64,000 nucleotides of DNA, taken from NCBI RefSeq assembly GCF_014297575.1, contig NZ_CP060412.1, positions 1,240,001 through 1,304,000 on the forward strand. The letters run 5' to 3'. Shown here piece by piece: positions 8,590 through 16,322 of the stretch; position 1 is the first letter of the stretch; each line of letters begins with the position of its first letter. The translations under genes and the position numbers were made by a program. This DNA is from Dyella telluris (GTDB lineage Bacteria > Pseudomonadota > Gammaproteobacteria > Xanthomonadales > Rhodanobacteraceae). The notes beneath the pieces are model-generated. The model worked only from the letters and a program-made list of their open reading frames with translations, did no database searches and had not been told where the DNA came from.

Positions 8590-10251
8590 ATGCAGTACAT
8601 CTACACCATGAACGGGGTCAGCAAGATCGTTCCCCCGAAGCGCCACATCATCAAGGACATCTCGCTGAGCTTCTTCCCCGGCGCCAAGATCGGCCTGCTG
8701 GGCGTGAACGGCGCGGGCAAGTCCACGGTGCTGCGCATCATGGCCGGCGTCGACAAGGACTTCCAGGGCGAAGCCCGTCCGCAGCCGGGCATCAAGGTCG
8801 GCTACCTGGCGCAGGAGCCGCAGCTCGATCCGGAAAAGACCGTTCGTGAATCCGTCGAGGAAGGCGTCTCCGTCATCCTGGATGCGCAGAAGCGCCTGGA
8901 AGAGGTCTATGCCGCCTACGGCGAAGAAGGCGCCGACTTCGACAAGCTCGCTGCCGAACAGCAGGAGCTGGAAAACATCCTGGCCGTGAACGATGCGCAC
9001 GCACTGGAGCGCCAGCTGGAAGTGGCGGCCGACGCACTGCGCCTGCCGCCGTGGGATGCCAAGATCGGTCCGCTGTCCGGTGGTGAGAAGCGCCGCGTGG
9101 CGCTGTGCCGCCTGCTGCTGTCCAAGCCGGACATGCTGCTGCTGGACGAACCGACCAACCATCTGGACGCGGAATCCGTGGATTGGCTGGAGCAGTTCCT
9201 GCAGAACTACCAGGGCACCGTGGTGGCCGTCACCCATGACCGCTACTTCCTCGACAACGCCGCCGAGTGGATCCTCGAACTCGACCGCGGCCGCGGCATT
9301 CCGTGGAAGGGCAACTACACCGAATGGCTGGAGCAGAAGGACGCCCGCCTCAAGCAGGAAGCCTCGCAGGAGAAGTCCCGCCAGAAGGCCATCGAGAAGG
9401 AACTGGAGTGGGTGCGCTCCGCTGCCAAGGGCCGTCAGTCCAAGGGCAAGGCACGTCTCAACCGCTTCGAGGAACTGAACTCGGTCGAGTACCAGCGCCG
9501 CAACGAAACCAATGAAATCTTCATTCCGCCGGGCGAGCGCCTGGGCCAGGAAGTGATCGAGTTCAAGAACGTCAACAAGGCGTTCGGCGACCGCGTACTG
9601 ATCGAAGACCTGTCGTTCAAGATTCCGCCGGGCGCCATCGTCGGCGTGATCGGCCCGAACGGTGCGGGTAAATCCACGTTCATGAAGATGATCATGGGCA
9701 AGGAACAGCCGGACTCGGGCGAAGTGAAGCTGGGCCACACGGTCAAGCTGGCCTACGTCGACCAGTCGCGCGACGCGCTCGATCCGAAGAACAACGTGTG
9801 GCAGGAAGTGTCCGGCGGTTCGGACATCCTCACCATCGGCAACTTCGAGATCCAGTCGCGCGCCTACATCGGCCGCTTCAACTTCAAGGGCACCGACCAG
9901 CAGAAGATCGTCGGCCAGCTGTCCGGTGGTGAGCGTGGCCGCCTGCACATGGCCAAGACCCTGCTGCAGGGTGGCAACGTGCTGCTGCTCGACGAACCGT
10001 CCAACGACCTGGACGTGGAAACCCTGCGCGCCCTCGAAGACGCGTTGCTCGAGTTCCCGGGCTGCGCCGTGGTGATCTCGCATGACCGCTGGTTCCTCGA
10101 CCGTATCGCCACGCACATCATCGCGTTCGAAGGCGACTCGCACGTGGAATTCTTCCCGGGCAACTACAACGAGTACGAAGCGGACAAGAAGCGTCGTCTC
10201 GGCGACGAGGCTGCCAAGCCGCATCGCGTGAAGTACAAGAAGCTGGCGTAA
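8590..10251 (+). CDS. ettA: Energy-dependent translational throttle protein EttA (ABC-F ATPase)
   Basis: 553 residues, close to the E. coli protein. EttA binds the ribosomal E site and gates the first elongation cycle according to the ATP/ADP ratio. Two ABC domains are visible: Walker A GVNGAGKS at residues 38-45, a first signature LSGGEKRR, a second Walker A GPNGAGKS, and a second signature LSGGERGR. Both Walker B segments are LLLDEP. A charged linker between them (ARLKQEASQEKSRQKAIEKE) is the P-site tRNA-interaction motif, and the AEWILELDRGRGIPWKGNY segment is characteristic. There are no membrane segments, as expected for ABC-F. The ATG at 8590 has GGAGG just upstream. Confidence 0.96.
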   Translation: MQYIYTMNGVSKIVPPKRHIIKDISLSFFPGAKIGLLGVNGAGKSTVLRIMAGVDKDFQGEARPQPGIKVGYLAQEPQLDPEKTVRESVEEGVSVILDAQKRLEEVYAAYGEEGADFDKLAAEQQELENILAVNDAHALERQLEVAADALRLPPWDAKIGPLSGGEKRRVALCRLLLSKPDMLLLDEPTNHLDAESVDWLEQFLQNYQGTVVAVTHDRYFLDNAAEWILELDRGRGIPWKGNYTEWLEQKDARLKQEASQEKSRQKAIEKELEWVRSAAKGRQSKGKARLNRFEELNSVEYQRRNETNEIFIPPGERLGQEVIEFKNVNKAFGDRVLIEDLSFKIPPGAIVGVIGPNGAGKSTFMKMIMGKEQPDSGEVKLGHTVKLAYVDQSRDALDPKNNVWQEVSGGSDILTIGNFEIQSRAYIGRFNFKGTDQQKIVGQLSGGERGRLHMAKTLLQGGNVLLLDEPSNDLDVETLRALEDALLEFPGCAVVISHDRWFLDRIATHIIAFEGDSHVEFFPGNYNEYEADKKRRLGDEAAKPHRVKYKKLA

Positions 10252-10263
10252 GAGCGCGCTCTA

Positions 10264-10300
10264 CTCCCTCTCCCCTCCGGGGAGAGGGCTGGGGTGAGGG
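10264..10300. repeat. CTCTCCCC/GGGGAGAG hairpin repeat, second copy
   Basis: The palindrome CCCTCTCCCCTCCGGGGAGA followed by GGGCTGGGGTGAGGG. It lies immediately after ettA and is in inverted orientation to the copy at 10364-10397. It may serve as the ettA terminator. Confidence 0.7.
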
Positions 10301-10363
10301 GTCACGCTGGCCCCTGTCCCCCAAAAGAACCACTGCACAATGGAAGGACATCGCAAGATTGTC

Positions 10364-10397
10364 CCCTCACCCTACCCTCTCCCCGGAGGGGAGAGGG
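10364..10397. repeat. CTCTCCCC/GGGGAGAG hairpin repeat, third copy
   Basis: CCCTCACCCTACC, then CTCTCCCCGGAGGGGAGAGG. It is the inverted partner of 10264-10300, about 65 bp away, and sits 30 bp upstream of the pyrF start, inside its leader. Confidence 0.7.
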
Positions 10398-10426
10398 AAC
10401 AGAAGACCGAGGCAAGGAAACAGACC

Positions 10427-11239
10427 ATGCACTTCATGCAATCCCTGCAACAGGCATGGGCTGACCACGACTCCCTCGTCTGCGTCGGCCTCGATCCGGA
10501 ACCTGCAAAGTTCCCCGCGCACTTCAAGGGCCGCGCGGATGCCGTGTTCGAATTCTGCCGCGACATCGTCGATGCCACCGCCGACCTCGTCTGCACGTAC
10601 AAGCCGCAGATTGCCCATTTCGCCGCGCTGCGCGCGGAAGATGCGCTGGAGCGTTTGATCGCGCATATCCACGAAAAGCATCCCGGCGTGCCGGTGATCC
10701 TGGACGCCAAGCGCGGCGACATCGGCAGCACGGCGCAGCATTACGTCAGCGAAGCCTTCGACCGCTTCAAGGCGGATGCGGTCACGCTGAACCCGTACAT
10801 GGGCCGTGACTCGGCACAACCTTTCCTCGACCGTGCCGACAAGGGCGTGATCCTGCTGTGCCGGACGTCCAACCCGGGTGGCGCCGATTTCCAGGCGCTC
10901 GACTGCGGCGGCGAACCGCTCTACGTACGCGTAGCCGAAACCATTGCGCGCAACTGGAACACCCATGGCAACTGCGCGCTGGTCACCGGCGCCACCTGGC
11001 CGGAAGAACTGGGCAAGGTGCGTTCCGTGGTGGGTGACGTGCCGCTGCTGGTGCCGGGCATCGGCGCGCAGGGTGGCGACGTGGAAGCCGTGCTCAAGCA
11101 TGGCCGCACCGCCAACGGCACCGGCCTGATGATCAGCTCCTCGCGCGCCATCCTTTACGCCGGCAACGGCGAGGACTTCGCCCAGGCCGCACGCAAGGCC
11201 GCCATCGAACTGCGCGACGCGATCAACGCCTGTCGTTGA
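10427..11239 (+). CDS. pyrF: Orotidine 5'-phosphate decarboxylase (type 2)
   Basis: 270 residues. PyrF decarboxylates OMP to UMP, the last step of de novo pyrimidine synthesis. The catalytic Asp-Lys-Asp array is in [12 protein letters not shown] (K95). The N-terminal [11 protein letters not shown] and the [11 protein letters not shown] phosphate-binding loop identify the longer subfamily-2 enzyme. An AAGGAAA Shine-Dalgarno precedes the ATG at 10427, and M4 (10436) is an alternative start. The frame is open further upstream through a hairpin repeat, but that translation is not conserved-looking. It stands alone between ettA and a metallo-hydrolase gene on the same strand. Confidence 0.96.
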   Translation: MHFMQSLQQAWADHDSLVCVGLDPEPAKFPAHFKGRADAVFEFCRDIVDATADLVCTYKPQIAHFAALRAEDALERLIAHIHEKHPGVPVILDAKRGDIGSTAQHYVSEAFDRFKADAVTLNPYMGRDSAQPFLDRADKGVILLCRTSNPGGADFQALDCGGEPLYVRVAETIARNWNTHGNCALVTGATWPEELGKVRSVVGDVPLLVPGIGAQGGDVEAVLKHGRTANGTGLMISSSRAILYAGNGEDFAQAARKAAIELRDAINACR

Positions 11240-11330
11240 TCGTCATGCACGGCATCCCGGCCAACCCGGGGTGACGTGGCCTTTCCGTGCATTAGGCTTG
11301 GGCTACTGATATCTCCGCCTGGAGAGCCTC

Positions 11331-12281
11331 ATGGTCATGCCTCCCCGTTTCTCGCGTCGCCGCCTCCTGCAGGCCACAGGACTCGCCCTCGCGGCGGGTG
11401 CACTGTCGCCGTGGCGCGTTCGCGCGAATGCGTCGCCCCGCTCCCGCCTGATCCTGCTCGGCACCGCCGGCGGACCGACGCCCAAGGCGGACCGTGCCGC
11501 GCCGGCCAGCGCCATCGTGGTGGATGGCGTGACCTACGTAATCGATTGCGGCAATGGCGTGGCGCGCCAGATGGTGAAGGCCGGGCTGGACCTCGGCTCC
11601 ATCCGCGATGTCTTCATCACCCACCAGCACTCCGACCACACGGCGGACTACGGCAACCTGCTGTGGCTGGCGTGGTCCGGGCCGCTGCATACGCCGGTGG
11701 ATACCTGGGGACCGCCGCCGCTGGCCGAGATGACGCGGCTGTTCCTGGCCATGAACGACAACGATATCCGCACCCGCATGGCCGATGAAGGCCGCCCGCC
11801 ACTGGCACCCTTGATCCGCCCGCACGAACTCAACGGCCCGGGGCTGGTCATGCAGGATGCGCGTGTCAAGGTCACGGCCGCGCTGGTGCAGCATCCGCCG
11901 GTGGAACCGGCTTTCGCCTATCGCTTCGACTGTCCGGATCGCAGCATCGTGTTTTCCGGCGATACCCGTCCGTCGGAGAATCTCGTTGCGCTCGCGCGTG
12001 GCGCCGATGTGCTGGTGCACGAAGTGATGTACCTGCCCGCGCTCGACACATTGATCGCGACCGAACCCAACGCCACGCGTCTGCGCGAACATCTGCTGGC
12101 CAGCCATACCACGACCGAACAGGTCGGCCGTATTGCCACCGAAGCCGGCGTAAAGACCCTGGTGCTCAACCACTTCGTACCGGGCGGCAACCCTCCGGTA
12201 CCGGAGGAGACGTGGCGCGACGCCGTCGCGCCCCACTTCAAGGGGCGCATCATCGTGGGCCGGGACCTGATGGAGATCTAG
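11331..12281 (+). CDS. Tat-exported metallo-beta-lactamase-fold hydrolase (RNase Z/arylsulfatase-like)
   Basis: 316 residues. A twin-arginine signal is plain (SRRRLLQATGLALAAGALS, residues 8-26), predicting folded export to the periplasm. The metal-binding HxHxDH box is H98-Q-H100-S-D102-H103, with the further ligands probably in FSGDTRPS, VHEVMY and the closing LNHFVPGG. The fold family includes RNase Z and bacterial type-II-like arylsulfatase/phosphodiesterase enzymes. A Tat signal excludes RNase Z, so a secreted esterase or phosphodiesterase role is likelier. It ends 7 bp from the convergent acyltransferase gene with no repeat between them. Confidence 0.88.
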   Translation: MVMPPRFSRRRLLQATGLALAAGALSPWRVRANASPRSRLILLGTAGGPTPKADRAAPASAIVVDGVTYVIDCGNGVARQMVKAGLDLGSIRDVFITHQHSDHTADYGNLLWLAWSGPLHTPVDTWGPPPLAEMTRLFLAMNDNDIRTRMADEGRPPLAPLIRPHELNGPGLVMQDARVKVTAALVQHPPVEPAFAYRFDCPDRSIVFSGDTRPSENLVALARGADVLVHEVMYLPALDTLIATEPNATRLREHLLASHTTTEQVGRIATEAGVKTLVLNHFVPGGNPPVPEETWRDAVAPHFKGRIIVGRDLMEI

Positions 12282-12288
12282 ACGTCCA

Positions 12289-13494
12289 TCACGCCGGCAC
12301 GGCGGAGGCTACCGGCATGGGCAGCATGCGCGCGCGCAGGCGCTGCTCCGCCGGCACCGAGATATAGCGCTCCACGGCCTTGCCCAGCAACCAGCACAGC
12401 GGCAGTGCCGGCAGGTACCACAGGTAACCGTGCGCCAAATCGCTGCCCATCGCCTTGTACAGGCGAACGATCGCCGTCACCACGAACATGTGGGTGAGGT
12501 AAATCTCGTAACTCAGGCGGCCCCAGGAACGCAGCCAGCCCAGCCCGCGCCATGGCGCGCGACCGGCGGGCGCCCAGTAACTTGCCAGCACCAGGCACAA
12601 CGCAGAAGCCGTGAGCAGCAGCATGTAGCCGTTGTGCATCGTCTGCCACAGCAGCTTGCCCTCGAACATCACCAGATAGAGTCCGGTGGCACCGGCCACG
12701 CCCAGTGCGGACGCCACGCCGCGCGGCACGGTTTTCCAGCGCTGCGCGAGCAAGGCGCCCAGCACGCCCGTGGCGATGGCGGCCATGCCCGGCAGATAGG
12801 CCTTCTCCTGCCAGATGTCATTGTCCGCCAGCGCCGCGCGTGTCCACGGCAACGATATCGCCAGCGTGATCAGCATGGGCGCCAGCACCCAGGTGCGGCG
12901 CGTGAGCAGGCAGACGATGGGGAAGCCAAGGTAGAACACCTCCTCGATCGACAGCGACCACAGCACGTCCCAGCCGCCGGGCAGGTAGCCCGTCATGCCT
13001 TCGTACCAGTTCAGGTGAAAACCCAGCGCGGCGACGATGGCGCGCGGCAGCGACTGCCCTTGCCGTTCGATAACGTAGTCCTGCACGCCCAGCAGATGCA
13101 GCGCGCTGAGCACGGCGACCAGCAGCAACAGGCAGGGCGCGATGCGGGAGAACCTTCGTGCGTAGAACGCGCGCAGGTCGATGTTCGCCAGCGAACCGCT
13201 GCGACGCAATGCGTTGCTGGTGATCAGGAAGCCGGAGATGACGAAGAAGATGAACACGGCTTCGTAGCCGTTGAAGTTGAGCGCGTTGAGCAGCTTCAAC
13301 GGCAGGAAATCGATCAGCTCCGTCTGGCGCAGACGGATGCGCAGGCCAATGTGGTGAAGCACCACCAGCAGGATCGACAACCCGCGCAGCAGGTCGATGC
13401 CGGCATTTCTCCGGCCATCGCCAACGGAGCCATCACCCGAACTGCTCCAGCCGGACAACCCGAATCTGGACGGCATGCTTGAAGGCTTAGTCAT
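12289..13494 (-). CDS. Acyltransferase family 3 (OafA/YrhL-like) membrane protein
   Basis: About 401 residues from the ATG at 13494. A second ATG at 13476 and a TTG at 13560 are alternatives, so the start is uncertain. The acyltransferase-3 signature is near the N-terminus: R-x-A-GIDLLRGLSILLVVLHH with the catalytic-type His, then FFVISGFLIT and RRFSRIAPCLLLL. About ten transmembrane segments follow, with the WSLSIEEVFYLGFP motif in the middle. Such proteins O-acylate lipopolysaccharide, exopolysaccharide or other periplasmic glycans using cytoplasmic acyl donors. No polysaccharide genes adjoin it, so the acceptor is unknown. Confidence 0.92.
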   Translation of the reverse strand: MTKPSSMPSRFGLSGWSSSGDGSVGDGRRNAGIDLLRGLSILLVVLHHIGLRIRLRQTELIDFLPLKLLNALNFNGYEAVFIFFVISGFLITSNALRRSGSLANIDLRAFYARRFSRIAPCLLLLVAVLSALHLLGVQDYVIERQGQSLPRAIVAALGFHLNWYEGMTGYLPGGWDVLWSLSIEEVFYLGFPIVCLLTRRTWVLAPMLITLAISLPWTRAALADNDIWQEKAYLPGMAAIATGVLGALLAQRWKTVPRGVASALGVAGATGLYLVMFEGKLLWQTMHNGYMLLLTASALCLVLASYWAPAGRAPWRGLGWLRSWGRLSYEIYLTHMFVVTAIVRLYKAMGSDLAHGYLWYLPALPLCWLLGKAVERYISVPAEQRLRARMLPMPVASAVPA

Positions 13495-13581
13495 CTGGGA
13501 AACCAAGAAGTCTCTGATTGAAGACGGCCATGGCCTGCCAGCTAATACCGGAACTTCCAAACCGGCAGGAACGGCGCAGAC

Positions 13582-13944
13582 ATGGAACGAAAACGGATGA
13601 CATATACGGCCGTGCTACTGGCATGCACGGCATGCAGTGCCGCGTGGTCGCAGACGACGATGCGGGACACAAAGGCCACCGCCAACCCGTCCGCTGCAGC
13701 GCCCTACGCTGCGCCTACGCCGACAAGCCGGATTGGCAAGGCCATCGGCGGAGCCTTCAACGCCGCCGCCGCAAGCTCCGCATCAGTTGCAAACGACGGC
13801 CGCGACCTCCACGCCACCGCGCCCGTCTGTTCAGATGCCCCCACACCCAACGCACGCTCCTGCAGGGACCTCCCCAACGCCACGGATAAGCACGGAATCC
13901 CCGTACAAAACAGCGCACAGGGTAACAGCGAACTCCGTTGGTGA
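13582..13944 (+). CDS. Small predicted secreted protein, unknown function
   Basis: 120 residues. The N-terminus looks like a signal peptide: charged MERKR, then TYTAVLLACTACSAAW with cleavage likely near SQ. A second ATG (M6) would also keep it. The mature part is low-complexity, rich in Ala, Thr and Pro (ATANPSAAAPYAAPTPTS), with two cysteines (C83 and C94) and no recognisable domain. It is divergent from the acyltransferase. I cannot assign a family, and coding status rests on the plausible signal sequence only. Confidence 0.45.
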   Translation: MERKRMTYTAVLLACTACSAAWSQTTMRDTKATANPSAAAPYAAPTPTSRIGKAIGGAFNAAAASSASVANDGRDLHATAPVCSDAPTPNARSCRDLPNATDKHGIPVQNSAQGNSELRW

Positions 13945-14162
13945 TCGCCAAGGATTGCCATGACCCACGCCGGCAGACTCGCCTAGCCACCATCGTGATG
14001 CGATGTAAAGCGGGCATGCGCTGCCTGGGAGTGCGCCGCTGAGTAGTCGAGCCCCTGTCTTCCGACTTGCACGCCCGGTGCAGATCGTCCGTGGCAATCC
14101 AAACAGGGTGATGAGCCGCCCTCTCTTCAAGCCGAACACGCCTTACGCAAGGAACGCACGAT

Positions 14163-15359
14163 ATGAAAAAGAAGAACCTGCCCTTCACGCTGTCGGTGAT
14201 CACCGCGCTATTGACGGCCTGCACACCGGCGCAGCAGGACCAGCAGGCCACGCCACCCAAGGCAACCGACGAGCCACTGCTGACCACGGCACTGCGCCCG
14301 TATGCGCAACCACTGGTGCCCGTGACCATCGACGGCAAGACCTATCACTTCATACTGGATACCGGGGCGCCGTACACGTTCATCGATACGCGTACAGCCG
14401 CCGCCCTGACCAAAGCCATGCCGGACGCGGAGGTTCCCGAGTACTTCCGCCACTACATTGGCGGGCTCGGCACGCTGGGCAACGACCTGGACATCCACCA
14501 GATGACGTACTGGCAGCCCAGGCCGTTGCTCATTGGCCGCCAGCCTGTCGCAAACAGCGTGCCCTGGGTCGGCATGGATCTCTCGGCGTTCGACCAGTCC
14601 TACGGGACGCACGTCGATGGCCTCCTCGGGGCCACCGCCTTCCGGCAGCTCAACTGGAGCACCGACAACCTGACCGGGACGCTGACCATCGATGCCTTGC
14701 CGCCTTCCACGGCGGGCTACGAGCGCTGCGCTCCCTACGAGGATGCCTTCGGGGCAGGCCCCGACCTGACCATCCAGCTGGCCAATGGCAACGGCGGTCC
14801 GATGCGGATCGACACCGGTGCCAGTTACGACAGCATCTCGGCCGATACGCTACGCGTGCTCGGCGAGCAGGGAGCGAACGTCGAGAAGATCGGCCAGGCT
14901 ACGCGGCTGGCCGCGAGCGGACCTTACGACGCCAACGTCTACCTGGTCGGCGGCCTGCAGTTCGGCGACACGCCCATCGGCAAGCTGAAGGTGTACGAAA
15001 GCAGCGGTGCCAACAACCTGGGCATGAGTTTCCTTTCCCGCTTCGACAAGTACGTCTTCATACCCAGCGAGATGTTGTTCTGCTACACCACCCGTCAGCT
15101 CGGCCGCGATGACCAGCGTCCAGTCCGCCAGCTCGAGCTGAGCGCAGAGCAGGGGCATCTCGTCATCGGCACCGCCAACCGTTCTCCCGAAGGCCTGGCC
15201 AGCGGGCTGCAGGTGGATGACGTGCTGCTCACCGTCAACGGCAACGCCGTCAAGGCGATCGATATCGAAGCCATCCGCCATCAGCTCGCGGATGCGCCAT
15301 CGGGCTCGCTGACCCTGGGCATTGAACGCCATGGCGAAGCGATGATCATCAAGCTCTGA
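14163..15359 (+). CDS. Retropepsin-like aspartyl protease lipoprotein with C-terminal PDZ domain
   Basis: 398 residues. The signal peptide ends in a lipobox (LLTAC), so C20 is likely lipidated and the protein is membrane-anchored in the periplasm. Two aspartyl-protease half-motifs are present: ILDTGAPYTF (D66) and RIDTGASYDS (D217), each followed by hydrophobic-G segments (VDGLLGATAF; NLGMSFLSRFDKYVF). The two-lobed layout resembles a single-chain pepsin-like duplication of the retropepsin unit. The last 80 or so residues (GLASGLQVDDVLLTVNGNAV) form a PDZ-like domain. It could be a substrate-processing protease or a degenerate member. Neighbouring genes do not clarify its role. Confidence 0.87.
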   Translation: MKKKNLPFTLSVITALLTACTPAQQDQQATPPKATDEPLLTTALRPYAQPLVPVTIDGKTYHFILDTGAPYTFIDTRTAAALTKAMPDAEVPEYFRHYIGGLGTLGNDLDIHQMTYWQPRPLLIGRQPVANSVPWVGMDLSAFDQSYGTHVDGLLGATAFRQLNWSTDNLTGTLTIDALPPSTAGYERCAPYEDAFGAGPDLTIQLANGNGGPMRIDTGASYDSISADTLRVLGEQGANVEKIGQATRLAASGPYDANVYLVGGLQFGDTPIGKLKVYESSGANNLGMSFLSRFDKYVFIPSEMLFCYTTRQLGRDDQRPVRQLELSAEQGHLVIGTANRSPEGLASGLQVDDVLLTVNGNAVKAIDIEAIRHQLADAPSGSLTLGIERHGEAMIIKL

Positions 15360-15482
15360 ATACATGCCGCCGGCCGGCGGCGGATCAGTGGCTTCGAGCG
15401 CACACCGTCGCCCCGCCAGGAGGGGCGACAAGCGGTGGATGGAGAACCTGTTGCCTGACGAGGTGCTGTTGTAGCCTCCGGC

Positions 15483-15506
15483 CGGATCGCCTTTCGTGGC
15501 GATCCG
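15483..15506. terminator. Hairpin between convergent genes, possible bidirectional terminator
   Basis: CGGATCGCC and GGCGATCCG form a 9-bp stem with loop TTTCGT, followed by GCCGTGCTTTT. It lies between the protease gene and the convergent virJ-like gene, one of three convergent junctions in this window without a REPIN. Confidence 0.4.
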
Positions 15507-15530
15507 CCGTGCTTTTCCCGCGATTCGCCG

Positions 15531-16322
15531 TTACGGCGACGTGCTCGCCGGCAAGTCGTGGATCATCTGCTGCGCCAGGCCTTCGTAGTTGTAGTCGAAG
15601 TGGTGGTCGCCGGTCTTTTCATAGACCTTCACCCACGACGGCAACTTGGGGTCGGCGCAGATCGTGTCCGCCTTGTCCTGGATACCGTAGTAGCACACCA
15701 GCGGCGGCTGGCCGTTGAGTGCCTGGAGCGGTGGCATGGCGTCGTAATGCTTCACCGGATTCAGCCACTGGAAGAAATCCTGCGTCCAGGTTTTCCACTT
15801 GCCCTCGCGCGCCGAGATATAGCCTTCCATCTCGATCTCGAAGTTCACGTCCTGGCTGGGTGAAAGCAGCACGATCTGCGCGATGCGCGCGCGACCTTCC
15901 GGGCTGAGCTTGCCGACCACGGTGGGCAGCACGTCGGCACCGAAGGAGAACCCGATGAGCCAGATGCGCTTCTTGCCGTTCTGCGCCAGCGTGCGCGTGA
16001 TCAGCGCATCGAGGTCTGCTGCCGAATCCTCCGCGCTCTTTTCGCGCCAGTAGTACTGCAGCAGGCTCACGCCCTCCACCGGGATGCCGTGCGAGGCGAT
16101 GATCTTGCCCAGCGACTGGTCCAGGTCGCGCCAGCCGCCGTCACCCGAATAAAAGATCGCCACCACGTCCTGGCGCCCGGCCAGCGGCGTGACGCCCTGC
16201 TGCGCCGGCACCTGCACCAGCGATTCGTCCATGCTGGCGTGATGCCACGGATGCCAGGCCAGCAGGCCCGCGCAGGCGGCAAACACCAGAACCCAACCGG
16301 TCCACTTCCAGAGTCGTTTCAA
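15531..16322 (-). CDS. VirJ/AcvB-type periplasmic alpha/beta hydrolase (likely lysyl-phosphatidylglycerol hydrolase)
   Basis: 263 residues from a TTG start that overlaps the mprF TGA by 4 bp (TTGA). No ATG or GTG lies in frame close to the gene start, and TTG gives a normal N-terminus: MKRLWKWTGW, then VLVFAACAGLLAW as membrane or signal segment. The nucleophile elbow is GFSFGADVLP, with a DHHFDYNY histidine near the end and paired cysteines around VCYYG and DTICAD. In Agrobacterium the acvB gene lies next to the mprF homologue lpiA, and AcvB hydrolyses the lysyl-PG that LpiA makes. The same gene pair here points to control of aminoacyl-lipid levels. Confidence 0.88.
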   Translation of the reverse strand: MKRLWKWTGWVLVFAACAGLLAWHPWHHASMDESLVQVPAQQGVTPLAGRQDVVAIFYSGDGGWRDLDQSLGKIIASHGIPVEGVSLLQYYWREKSAEDSAADLDALITRTLAQNGKKRIWLIGFSFGADVLPTVVGKLSPEGRARIAQIVLLSPSQDVNFEIEMEGYISAREGKWKTWTQDFFQWLNPVKHYDAMPPLQALNGQPPLVCYYGIQDKADTICADPKLPSWVKVYEKTGDHHFDYNYEGLAQQMIHDLPASTSP

